From UBA3263 sp964554335 (lineage in GTDB: Bacteria > Bacteroidota > Bacteroidia > Bacteroidales > Muribaculaceae), in contig CAZKOF010000050.1 of NCBI GenBank assembly GCA_964554335.1, positions 1 through 14,509 on the forward strand: a DNA stretch of 14,509 nt, written 5' to 3'. The number at the start of each line of letters is the position of its first letter. Position 1 is the stretch's first letter. Below the pieces are notes generated by a model. It was not told the origin of the DNA and made no database searches. It worked only from the letters and a program-made list of their open reading frames with translations. Shown piece after piece: positions 6,332 through 13,331 of the stretch. The position numbers were made by a program, and so were the translations under genes.

Positions 6332-6365
6332 AAAAAAGAAGGCGCGCCATGAATTTCGGCACACC
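6332..6365 (-). terminator. Intrinsic terminator of the ruvB operon
   Basis: On the minus strand GGTGTGCC (6358-6365) pairs with GGCGCGCC (6341-6348) over 8 bp with two G-T pairs and a 9-nt loop, followed by TTCTTTTTTA. It lies about 50 nt past the ruvB stop. Confidence 0.8.
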
Positions 6366-6415
6366 CTCCTCCATTTTTATTGGTGGTGCCGGGTCTGCAA
6401 AAGGCCTTTGGGGCG

Positions 6416-7498
6416 TCAAAACAGTGTGTTGTCGGAGTTGGGGAGGGTGACACCGAGATGGGTGTAGGCCAACGTAGTGACCTGGCGACCGCGTGGCGTG
6501 CGCATAAGGAATCCCTCTTTGATCAGGAAAGGCTCGTAGACCTCCTCGACAGTGCCGGCGTCTTCTCCGATGGCAGTGGCTATAGTGGTCAGTCCGACTG
6601 GACCACCGCCAAACTTGTCGATAACAGTGCGCAGAAGTTTGTTGTCAATCTCATCGAGGCCATACTTGTCAATATTAAGAGCCTCGAGGGCATAGCGGGC
6701 AATTTCAGGGTCAATGTTGCCTGAACCCTTGACCATCGCAAAGTCACGCACGCGACGCAGCAGTGCATTGGCAATTCGCGGGGTTCCGCGGCTGCGCATG
6801 GCGATTTCGCGGGCCGCGCGTTCGGAGCAGCGTGTGTTCAGCAGCTTTGCGGAGCGCATGATGATGCTTTCGAGCACTTCGTAGTCATAGTACTCAAGAT
6901 GGAAATTGATTCCAAAGCGCGCGCGCAGCGGTGCCGTCAGCAGGCCGCTGCGCGTAGTCGCGCCAACGAGGGTGAACGGACTGAGGGTCAGCTGCACGGT
7001 GCGCGCTCCCGGCCCCTTGTCAATCATGATGTCAATCTTATAATCCTCCATGGCCGAGTAGAGATACTCCTCGACCACGGGGCTGAGGCGATGGATTTCA
7101 TCGATGAAGAGAACGTCGTTAGGCTCCAGCGACGTCAGGATGCCGGCAAGGTCGCCGGGTTTGTCGAGCACGGGGCCGGAGGTCACCTTCATGCCGACGC
7201 CGAGTTCATTGGCAATAATCCCGCTGAGTGTAGTCTTGCCGAGTCCGGGCGGGCCATGCAGGAGAGTATGGTCGAGAGCCTCACCGCGCATTCGTGCGGC
7301 AGCAACAAAAATCTTCAGGTTCTCAACAATTTTTTCCTGCCCGGCAAAAGAGTCGAATTCCGAAGGTCGCAATGCCTTCTCGACGTCACGTTCTGTCTCG
7401 GTACGTGGCCGCGCGGCCTCGGCACGTATGTCCAGGTCGTCGGAATCGTAGTCAGGTTCTATATCTGAGGGTATGTCGGCCTTACTTTTTCGAGCCAT
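6416..7498 (-). CDS. ruvB: Holliday junction branch-migration ATPase RuvB
   Basis: This is a 360-residue hexameric AAA+ motor that drives branch migration at Holliday junctions with RuvA, before RuvC cleavage. Walker A GPPGLGKTT is at 82-90, Walker B LFIDEIH at 130-136, sensor 1 TTRSG at 181-185, a probable arginine finger in LRARFG at 191-196, and sensor 2 around RGTPRIANALLRR (238-249). The winged-helix DNA-binding domain follows (about 290-345, with PFLIKEGFLMRTPRGR). An acidic N-terminal extension of about 20 residues makes it slightly longer than the E. coli protein. The ATG at 7498 lies inside the end of the upstream DUF4254 gene (17-nt overlap), pointing to translational coupling. ruvA and ruvC are not in the window. 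Confidence 0.97.
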   Translation of the reverse strand: MARKSKADIPSDIEPDYDSDDLDIRAEAARPRTETERDVEKALRPSEFDSFAGQEKIVENLKIFVAAARMRGEALDHTLLHGPPGLGKTTLSGIIANELGVGMKVTSGPVLDKPGDLAGILTSLEPNDVLFIDEIHRLSPVVEEYLYSAMEDYKIDIMIDKGPGARTVQLTLSPFTLVGATTRSGLLTAPLRARFGINFHLEYYDYEVLESIIMRSAKLLNTRCSERAAREIAMRSRGTPRIANALLRRVRDFAMVKGSGNIDPEIARYALEALNIDKYGLDEIDNKLLRTVIDKFGGGPVGLTTIATAIGEDAGTVEEVYEPFLIKEGFLMRTPRGRQVTTLAYTHLGVTLPNSDNTLF

Positions 7499-8090
7499 AT
7501 AGAACCGGATTGGTAGCCGGGTCGTTATACATCTTCATCTGCCGATAGACTTTCATGTATTTGCGTCCGGCAGCAATATCGTCAAGCAGGGCATCGATTG
7601 CCAAAATCAGGTCTTCGCGTTGTTCTTCGAGTACGGCGAGCTTTGCAGCGCAGCGCTCACGATGTTCAGCGTCGGCGTCAGGGCGCTCCACCTCGGCACG
7701 CATATGCCAGATTTTCAGGGCAAGAATAGACAGACGGTCCAACGCCCAAGCCGGGCTTTCCGTATTTATTGACGCATCGGGCAGGGCCTTGACGTCTGCA
7801 AATTTGGTGCGGAAAAACGTATCGATTTCTTCGACCATATCGGTGCGCACCTGATTGCTGCGGTCAATTCGACGCTTTAAAGCCAAAGCAACAACGGGAT
7901 CGATCGCCGGGTCACGGACAATGTCTTCGAGATGCCACTGCACGGCGTCGACCCAGTTTTTGCTAAAGAGCACGGCGTCGACCGAACCCTCGTCATAAGG
8001 GTTCGGCGACGGCGCGTCAACACTGTCAGTTACGTGATAGGCTCTTGTTGCCTCCTCGAATATTGCGTAGGCTTTTTGGGTAAAAGTCAT
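7482..8090 (-). CDS. DUF4254 domain protein
   Basis: This is a 202-residue soluble, mainly helical protein of the DUF4254 family, known mostly from Bacteroidetes and with no established activity. Visible family-like stretches are NPYDEGSVDAVLFSKNWVDAVQWHLEDI and, after it, DPAIDPVVALALKRRIDRSNQVR; the C-terminal half (EHRERCAAKLAVLEEQREDLILAIDAL) is probably a long charged helix. The frame is open 20 codons further up, but ATG at 8090 (MTFTQKAYAIF) fits better because the upstream part overlaps the ROK gene and has no family character. It starts 14 nt after the ROK stop and overlaps ruvB by 17 nt, so it is an internal operon gene. Confidence 0.85.
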   Translation of the reverse strand: MTFTQKAYAIFEEATRAYHVTDSVDAPSPNPYDEGSVDAVLFSKNWVDAVQWHLEDIVRDPAIDPVVALALKRRIDRSNQVRTDMVEEIDTFFRTKFADVKALPDASINTESPAWALDRLSILALKIWHMRAEVERPDADAEHRERCAAKLAVLEEQREDLILAIDALLDDIAAGRKYMKVYRQMKMYNDPATNPVLYGSKK

Positions 8091-8104
8091 ATAGAGTTTT
8101 TTGA

Positions 8105-9097
8105 TTACTGGGCGGTGTCTACACTGCTGGCTGCACGCATGGCGTCCCAACCGAGGGCGCTGGCACCGAGAACTGCGGCATCGGCTTCTTTGAGCTCTGA
8201 AACAAGGATTTTCACCTTGCCTCCTTTATGGAATGACATGGCATTCTTTTCGAAGGCTTCACGCATGGGATTAAAGAGTAGATCGCCGGCTTTGGCAAGT
8301 CCGCCGAAAAGCACAAATGCCTCGGGCGAAGTGAATGCGGCAAAGTCCGCGAGAGCTTCGCCGAGCACCCGCCCGGTAAACTCATAGACGCCCCGAGCAA
8401 TCGAATCTCCGGCAATTGCCGCGTCATAAACATCCTTGCTCGTCAGGTCGGCGCCGGGTATAGTGCGCAGCAACGAGGGCTCGGCGGGCGAAGCATCGAG
8501 GAATTCCATGGCCGTGCGCACAACGCCGGTGGCCGAGCAGTAGGTTTCCAGGCATCCGCAGCGTCCGCAACCGCAGAGGCGGCCTCCACGACGGGCAATG
8601 ACGTGACCGAGCTCTCCGGCAAGGCCGTCGGCACCATAGACCATCTGTCCGTTGCAGACAACGCCTGAGCCGACACCCGTGCCGAGCGTAATCATGATGA
8701 AGTCACGCATACCGCGTGCGGCGCCGTAGGTCATCTCGCCGATAGCCGCGGCGTTGGCGTCGTTGGTAACTGCAACGGGAATGCCGAAGCGGTCGGCAAG
8801 ACCCTGGGCCAGGGGCAGTTCACCTTTCCATATGAGATTAGCGGCGTTTTCAATCTTGCCGGTATAATAGTTGGCATTGGGCGCGCCGACACCGATGCCG
8901 CCGATTTTCGTTTCGGCGTCATTGGACTTGATGAGCTTCGTGGCCTCATCGTAGAGTTCGTCGAGATAGTCGTCGAAGACAGGATGTTTTTTGGTCTTGA
9001 TGGCACCCGATGCGATAACCGTGCCGCGGGCGTCAACGATTCCGAACACTGTGTTGGTACCGCCGATGTCGATACCGAGAACGTAAGGTTTAATCAT
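8105..9097 (-). CDS. ROK-family sugar kinase (probable glucokinase)
   Basis: This is a 330-residue cytoplasmic ROK protein. The ATP-binding DIGGTN is at 10-15, and the catalytic aspartate is D113 in TNDANAAAIGE. The sugar-binding GELGH is at 161-165. The ROK zinc signature has H165 followed by C175, C177 and C182 in CGCGRCGCLE. Members of this subgroup in Bacteroides act as glucokinases, converting glucose to glucose 6-phosphate with ATP; hexosamine or mannose kinases share the motifs, so the sugar is not certain. There is no N-terminal helix-turn-helix, so it is a kinase and not a ROK repressor. It lies 37 nt downstream of the dehydrogenase gene and 14 nt upstream of the DUF4254 gene. Length and start (ATG 9097) are typical. 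Confidence 0.93.
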   Translation of the reverse strand: MIKPYVLGIDIGGTNTVFGIVDARGTVIASGAIKTKKHPVFDDYLDELYDEATKLIKSNDAETKIGGIGVGAPNANYYTGKIENAANLIWKGELPLAQGLADRFGIPVAVTNDANAAAIGEMTYGAARGMRDFIMITLGTGVGSGVVCNGQMVYGADGLAGELGHVIARRGGRLCGCGRCGCLETYCSATGVVRTAMEFLDASPAEPSLLRTIPGADLTSKDVYDAAIAGDSIARGVYEFTGRVLGEALADFAAFTSPEAFVLFGGLAKAGDLLFNPMREAFEKNAMSFHKGGKVKILVSELKEADAAVLGASALGWDAMRAASSVDTAQ

Positions 9098-9134
9098 GGC
9101 TTTATTCGGGACTGAAGCCCGGGGTTTTAAGTTT

Positions 9135-10358
9135 TTAAATCTTGTCTACTTCCAAGTCACCGTTAATCTCCTCCTCCCAGGGCAGGCCGTTGAGAGCAAG
9201 CTGCTCGAGGAAAGGATCCGGGTCAAACTCCTCGACGTTGCGAACGCCCTTGAGCGCCCACTTGCCGGTCAGGAACATCATTGCGCCGACCATTGCGGGA
9301 ACTCCCGTGGTGTAGCTGACGGCCTGCATGCCGGTTTCCTTGTATGCGGCCTCATGGCTGCAATTATTGAAGATATAGTAGGTCAGTGGATTACCCTCCT
9401 TGTCCTTGCCGGAAATGCGGCAACCTATAGAGGTCTCACCGTGGTAGTTTTCGCCGAGGTCCTGAGGATTGGGAAGCACCGCCTTTAGGAACTGCAGGGG
9501 CACGATTTTCATGCCGTTATACTCAACTTCGTCGATGCGGGCCATGCCGATGTTCTGAATCACACGCAGGTGAGTCAGATACTCCCGGCCGAAGGTCATC
9601 CAGAAACGCGCGCGTTTAATCGAGGGGAAGTTCTGCACGAGACTTTCCAGCTCCTCGTGATAGAGCAGGTAGCTATCGCGTGCGCCGATACGCGGATATG
9701 TCAGCGCACCGTGTATCTCCAACGGCTTGGTCGTAACCCACTTGCCGTCCTCGTAATAGCGGCCGTTCTGGGTGATTTCGCGAATATTGATTTCGGGATT
9801 GAAATTAGTGGCAAAAGCCTTTCCGTGATCGCCGGCATTGCAATCAACAATGTCGAGATACTCCATCTCAGAGAAGTAATGTTTCGCAGCATAGGCGGTG
9901 AAAACACCGCTGACGCCGGGATCGAAACCACATCCGAGTATGGCGGTCAGACCGGCTTGCTCGAAACGCTCGCGGTAGGCCCATTGCCATGAATACTCGA
10001 AGTGAGCAACGTCTTTGGGTTCGTAGTTGGCCGTGTCGAGATAGTTCACGCCGCATTTCAGGCAAGCCTCCATAATCGTGAGGTCCTGATATGGCAGCGC
10101 GAGATTGATTACCAGCTTTGGCTTATGGCGGTTTAGGAGCTCAACGAGTTCGTCAACGCTATCGGCGTCAACGCGTTCGGTAATGATTGCCGGAGCCTGA
10201 GGCACGGCCTTGCGGATAGCTTCCGCAACGGCGTCACACTTGCTTTTCGTTCGCGAGGCGATGACCATTTCAGGGCCGAAGACCTCGGGATGTTGCGCAC
10301 ACTTGTGGGCACATACGGTACCCACGCCTCCGGCGCCAATAATTACGACTTTTGCCAA
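9135..10358 (-). CDS. Carboxynorspermidine dehydrogenase-type (saccharopine dehydrogenase family) enzyme
   Basis: This is a 407-residue NAD(P)-dependent enzyme of the saccharopine dehydrogenase superfamily. The N-terminal Rossmann motif GAGGVG is at 8-13; the middle region carries NLALPYQDLTIMEACL and GVNYLDTANYEP, followed by LGCGFDPGVSGVF. This is the pattern of the bacterial carboxy(nor)spermidine synthases, which condense aspartate semialdehyde with a diamine (putrescine or diaminopropane) and reduce it in the alternative spermidine route common in Bacteroidetes. The decarboxylase partner is not nearby. The start codon is TTG (10358): an in-frame TGA lies two codons upstream, and the next ATG would cut through the Rossmann fold. 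First gene of a probable operon with ROK, DUF4254 and ruvB. A lysine-pathway role is the main alternative. Confidence 0.88.
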   Translation of the reverse strand: MAKVVIIGAGGVGTVCAHKCAQHPEVFGPEMVIASRTKSKCDAVAEAIRKAVPQAPAIITERVDADSVDELVELLNRHKPKLVINLALPYQDLTIMEACLKCGVNYLDTANYEPKDVAHFEYSWQWAYRERFEQAGLTAILGCGFDPGVSGVFTAYAAKHYFSEMEYLDIVDCNAGDHGKAFATNFNPEINIREITQNGRYYEDGKWVTTKPLEIHGALTYPRIGARDSYLLYHEELESLVQNFPSIKRARFWMTFGREYLTHLRVIQNIGMARIDEVEYNGMKIVPLQFLKAVLPNPQDLGENYHGETSIGCRISGKDKEGNPLTYYIFNNCSHEAAYKETGMQAVSYTTGVPAMVGAMMFLTGKWALKGVRNVEEFDPDPFLEQLALNGLPWEEEINGDLEVDKI

Positions 10359-10363
10359 TTTTC

Positions 10364-10383
10364 AGTTAAGAGTTAAAGTTAAA
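10364..10383 (-). repeat. TTAACT repeats just upstream of the dehydrogenase start
   Basis: Three units (TTTAACT, TTAACT, CTTAACT on the minus strand) end 5 nt before the TTG start codon, followed by GAAAA. The arrangement closely mirrors the ferritin leader at 11778-11798. Confidence 0.6.
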
Positions 10384-10391
10384 TGAGGGTG

Positions 10392-10423
10392 CTAATTTAC
10401 GAAATTTTTTCGGTAACTGCAAA
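10392..10423 (-). promoter_or_regulatory. Promoter of the dehydrogenase-ROK-DUF4254-ruvB operon, with inverted repeat in the spacer
   Basis: On the minus strand TTTG (10420-10423) is followed by 20 nt and TAAATTAG (10392-10399), one mismatch from TAnnTTTG. The TTTG abuts the panB stop. Between the two elements is an inverted repeat TTACGAAA (10397-10404) / TTTCGGTAA (10408-10416), 8 bp with one bulged G, which could be a repressor operator or an mRNA 3'-end hairpin for panB. Confidence 0.5.
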
Positions 10424-11245
10424 TCAATATTGCTCAGATTCGTTGGGAAAGTCAACCGACTTGACGTCGGCAACGTAGCGGCCAATGGCGTTGACAATCG
10501 TGTTGCCCAGGTCAGCATAGCGGCGAAGGAACTTGGGAGCGAAACCGGGGTTCATGCCGAGCATGTCCTGTAGAACGAGCACCTGACCGTCGGTGCCGGA
10601 ACCGGCGCCGATGCCGATGGTCGGAATTGTGAGCATATGCGAGACTTCGGCAGCGAGGGCGGCCGGAATCTTTTCAAGCACCATGGCGAAGCAGCCGCTT
10701 TCCTGAAGCATCAAGGCGTCAGCTTTGAGTTTTGCAGCCTCGGCTTCAGACTTTGCGCGCACGTTGTAGGTGCCGAATGCGTTGATACTCTGAGGGGTCA
10801 GACCCAAATGACCCATTACCGGGATACCGGCCTTCACGATTTTCTCAATACTTTCGCGCACCTCTGCACCGCCTTCGAGTTTTACGGCCTCGACGCCTGA
10901 TTCCTTGACGATTCTTACGGCGTTTGCCAACGCGAGGTCGCTATTGCCCTGATATGAGCCGAAAGGCATGTCGCAGATCACCAGCGCACGCCTGACGCCG
11001 CGCACAACCGTTGAGGCATACTGGATCATTTCGTCAACCGAAATCGGCAGAGTCGACGAATAGCCGGCCATGACATTAGCCGCCGAGTCGCCGACAAGAA
11101 TTGCATCTATGCCGGCTTCGTCAACGAGGCCTGCCATCGTGAAGTCATACGCCGTCAGCATTGCGATTTTCTCGCCCTGCTCTTTCATGCGGCGCATGCG
11201 CAGGGTTGTCACCTTGCGTGCGGCATCAGTAGTGTTGGTCGACAT
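10424..11245 (-). CDS. panB: 3-methyl-2-oxobutanoate hydroxymethyltransferase
   Basis: This is a 273-residue enzyme of pantothenate synthesis. It transfers a hydroxymethyl group from 5,10-methylenetetrahydrofolate to 2-oxoisovalerate, giving ketopantoate. The TIM-barrel landmarks are present: MLTAYDF (29-35), the Mg ligand D53 in ILVGDS, D92 in CDMPFGSY, K122 in VKLEGG, GHLGLTPQS (145-153), the catalytic glutamate E191 in MVLEKIP, and GIGAGSGTDGQVLVL (211-225). Length is normal. The ATG shares one base with the ferritin stop (TAATG), so translation is likely coupled. panC, panD and panE are not in the window, so the pathway genes are scattered. Confidence 0.97.
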   Translation of the reverse strand: MSTNTTDAARKVTTLRMRRMKEQGEKIAMLTAYDFTMAGLVDEAGIDAILVGDSAANVMAGYSSTLPISVDEMIQYASTVVRGVRRALVICDMPFGSYQGNSDLALANAVRIVKESGVEAVKLEGGAEVRESIEKIVKAGIPVMGHLGLTPQSINAFGTYNVRAKSEAEAAKLKADALMLQESGCFAMVLEKIPAALAAEVSHMLTIPTIGIGAGSGTDGQVLVLQDMLGMNPGFAPKFLRRYADLGNTIVNAIGRYVADVKSVDFPNESEQY

Positions 11246-11772
11246 TATTCTGCAGCAGTCTGAAGGGGCGAGGGTACGTTATATACTCGGGCAGCTAACT
11301 CGCGGTCGAGAGTATAGAGGCCGGGGCCGTCGGTGCCGATAAGGCTGAATTTGTTGATGAGATCCTGGGCATTTTCCTCTTCCTCAACCTGCTCGTTGAC
11401 AAACCATGTGAGCTGGTCGCGGGTAGCGTAGTCGTGTTCGGCTTCAGCCAAAGCATAGAGATTGTTGATCATGGCGGTGACTTTCTGCTCGTGCTCGAGA
11501 GTTGCACGAAAAATGTCAGTAGGAGTTGCCCAACCGTCAACGGGCACGGCGTCAATGGCTTTGAGCAGCACGCGGCCACCGCGACGAAGAATGTAGTTCA
11601 TGAAGATTTCGGCGTGGGCCTGCTCTTCTTTGAACTGGATGCGGAACCAGTTGGCAACACCGGGGAGACCTTTCTCCTCGCAATACATCCCCATGGAAAG
11701 ATAGAGATAAGCCGACCAAAGTTCGGCATTGATCTGCTCGTTGAGAGCGTCCTGAATTTTTGTGCTAAGCAT
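11245..11772 (-). CDS. ftnA: Non-haem ferritin (iron storage)
   Basis: This is a 175-residue bacterial ferritin that oxidises Fe(II) and stores it inside a 24-subunit cage. Ferroxidase residues fall at E17 (INAELWSAYLYLSM), E50 and H53 (FKEEQAHAE), a glutamate in TLEHEQK (93 or 95) and Q128 with the acidic run EEEEN (about 130-134). The four-helix bundle is followed by the short E helix near the C terminus. There is no haem-ligand methionine pattern of bacterioferritin. The ATG at 11772 follows TTTAACT repeats. It overlaps panB by a single base, so the two are probably one transcript. Iron or redox control is expected from the family, but no recognisable Fur site was seen. Confidence 0.95.
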   Translation of the reverse strand: MLSTKIQDALNEQINAELWSAYLYLSMGMYCEEKGLPGVANWFRIQFKEEQAHAEIFMNYILRRGGRVLLKAIDAVPVDGWATPTDIFRATLEHEQKVTAMINNLYALAEAEHDYATRDQLTWFVNEQVEEEENAQDLINKFSLIGTDGPGLYTLDRELAARVYNVPSPLQTAAE

Positions 11773-11777
11773 TTTTA

Positions 11778-11798
11778 AGTTAAAAGTTAAAAGTTAAA
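11778..11798 (-). repeat. Three perfect TTTAACT heptads in the ferritin leader
   Basis: On the minus strand TTTAACT repeats three times without mismatch, ending 5 nt before the ATG with TAAAA between. Each unit junction also gives TAACTTTT, one base from the -7 box, and a TTG at 11810-11812 is 20 nt upstream of one of them, so a ferritin promoter may be embedded here. Slippage at the heptads could vary leader length. Confidence 0.65.
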
Positions 11799-11808
11799 AA
11801 ATTAGGAA

Positions 11809-13272
11809 TCAATTTACTGAAAAGCGGATGCGGTTGTCGGGTTTGATTTCGGGATTGGCACGGAGATAGTCGAGCAGGTCCTCGTAGGCCCACTTAGAAC
11901 TCTCGCGAATGCGACTTCCGCGGGTCAGCGGAGTCATATAGTCGCCGCCGTTGGCCAGATAATCAATAGTCGCTATGCGATAGGTCCTGCCGGGGTCAAT
12001 CTGAGACTTCGAGGTGATGCCGACAACGACATCGCCTCCACGGGCCGCCATGACGTCGAAAGCCTCGGCTAAGTCCTTGCCCGAGATTTCGAGCAACACA
12101 ATGCGATTCCGGAACGGCATCATATCGATGGCCGCGCCTTCTGAAACGTCGCCAGGATTCCAGGTAGTGCGCAGGCCGCCTTTGTTGCCGATAGCGCCGT
12201 CAATCCGTGAACCTGCTATTTTAGAGCCGCGGTCAAGAATAAAGTCGGCGTCGAAATTCATCATCGCGGCGCTGCGGTTGGTCAGAGCCGTATCGCTCAC
12301 GACTTTTGCCACCGTGACATTATATAAGGAGTCAATTCCGGCACGATAGGGTTCGATTTTGGCCATCAGCGCCTCATCGCGACGGGCGTCAAGTCGCGAA
12401 TCTACCGAAATCAACTTCTCGCAAAGAGCTCCCGAATTGAGGTCCATAGTAATTTCGCCGACATACTGTCCATACCTGCCGGTCTGTACAATCATAACCG
12501 AATCTCCATCGGCGTTGGCCACCTTGACTGCCGGGTCAAGACGCGTATGGCTATGTCCTCCGATAATCAAGTCAATTCCCGACGTCTGTTCGGCCACCTG
12601 AACGTCGCCAAAAAGCTTCGGGTCCTCATCCGAGCCCCTGAAGCCGATGTGGGTGACGGCTATGACGTAGTCACAACCCTCTTCATTTCGCAGTTTCCCG
12701 ACGGTTTTCTGCGTCGCATCCTTCCAGGGCACATACTTGACTCCTTCATAATTGCCTTCGGCAACCATACCTTTAGGGTCGAGGTTCAGAGCCATGATGC
12801 CGACGCGATGCTTGCCATATTGCTTGACTATATATGGCTGAAACATTCCGTCGAGGACCGACCCCGTGAAGTCATAGTTCGACGCAACCAATGCTGGCTC
12901 GGCTGCGTCGAGCATCTTCTTTAGCGACTCCATGCCGTTGTCGAACTCATGGTTTCCGAGAATCTGAACATCATAGCCTAACTCGTTGAGCATCTGCTGC
13001 TCGACCTCTCCTTTGAACAGGTGGAAATAGAGGGTTCCCTGCACGATGTCGCCGGCATCTATCACCAGCACGTTGGGATTAGCCTCGCGAATGGAGTCTA
13101 TGATAACCTTACGGCGCAAGACCCCCCCGAGGTCATTCTCGGTCAGCGGATCGATATGACTATGCGTATCATTTGTATGGACAATGACGAGCTTATCCTC
13201 GCCCGGAGTCTTCGCAGCACACCCCGCAAGGAGCACCGCAGCGGCAACGTAAAGAATTTTGGTCACTTTCAT
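11809..13272 (-). CDS. 5'-nucleotidase / UDP-sugar hydrolase-type lipoprotein (two-domain)
   Basis: This is a 487-residue exported phosphohydrolase of the UshA/5'-nucleotidase family, which releases phosphate from nucleotides outside the cytoplasm. Residues 1-18 are a lipoprotein signal with lipobox LAGC (C18). The metallophosphatase domain has HTNDTHSH (32-39), IDAGD (71-75), GNHEFD (106-111), H208 and GGHSHT (238-243), so both metal sites are complete. The C-terminal 5-nucleotidase domain (about 300-487) carries GDVSEGAAIDMMPF and LANGGDYMTPL, part of the nucleotide-binding face. The two domains, which in many Bacteroidetes are separate neighbouring genes, are joined here. The only plausible ATG (13272) lies 7 nt after the -7 box, so the mRNA has almost no leader. 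Surface or periplasmic location and exact substrate are inferred. Confidence 0.92.
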   Translation of the reverse strand: MKVTKILYVAAAVLLAGCAAKTPGEDKLVIVHTNDTHSHIDPLTENDLGGVLRRKVIIDSIREANPNVLVIDAGDIVQGTLYFHLFKGEVEQQMLNELGYDVQILGNHEFDNGMESLKKMLDAAEPALVASNYDFTGSVLDGMFQPYIVKQYGKHRVGIMALNLDPKGMVAEGNYEGVKYVPWKDATQKTVGKLRNEEGCDYVIAVTHIGFRGSDEDPKLFGDVQVAEQTSGIDLIIGGHSHTRLDPAVKVANADGDSVMIVQTGRYGQYVGEITMDLNSGALCEKLISVDSRLDARRDEALMAKIEPYRAGIDSLYNVTVAKVVSDTALTNRSAAMMNFDADFILDRGSKIAGSRIDGAIGNKGGLRTTWNPGDVSEGAAIDMMPFRNRIVLLEISGKDLAEAFDVMAARGGDVVVGITSKSQIDPGRTYRIATIDYLANGGDYMTPLTRGSRIRESSKWAYEDLLDYLRANPEIKPDNRIRFSVN

Positions 13273-13279
13273 AGTGCCG

Positions 13280-13287
13280 CAAAGTTA
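13280..13287 (-). promoter_or_regulatory. -7 box of the 5'-nucleotidase gene
   Basis: This is an exact TAACTTTG on the minus strand. The start codon follows after 7 nt, so transcription should begin only a few bases before it. No TTTG sits 19-20 nt upstream; the nearest is 11 nt away. Confidence 0.65.
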
Positions 13288-13331
13288 CAAACATTTTTCA
13301 AACCCCGCCCCAATTTTAACAAAAAAAAATC

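Noticed and set aside
6899..7468. 189-codon plus-strand frame across ruvB
   Set aside because: Antisense to ruvB, with no recognisable domain or promoter.
9107..9140. CGGG/CCCG inverted repeat followed by T-rich sequence between the ROK and dehydrogenase genes
   Set aside because: The stem is only 4 bp and the T-run lies on the plus strand, where no gene ends; the leftward operon reads through it.
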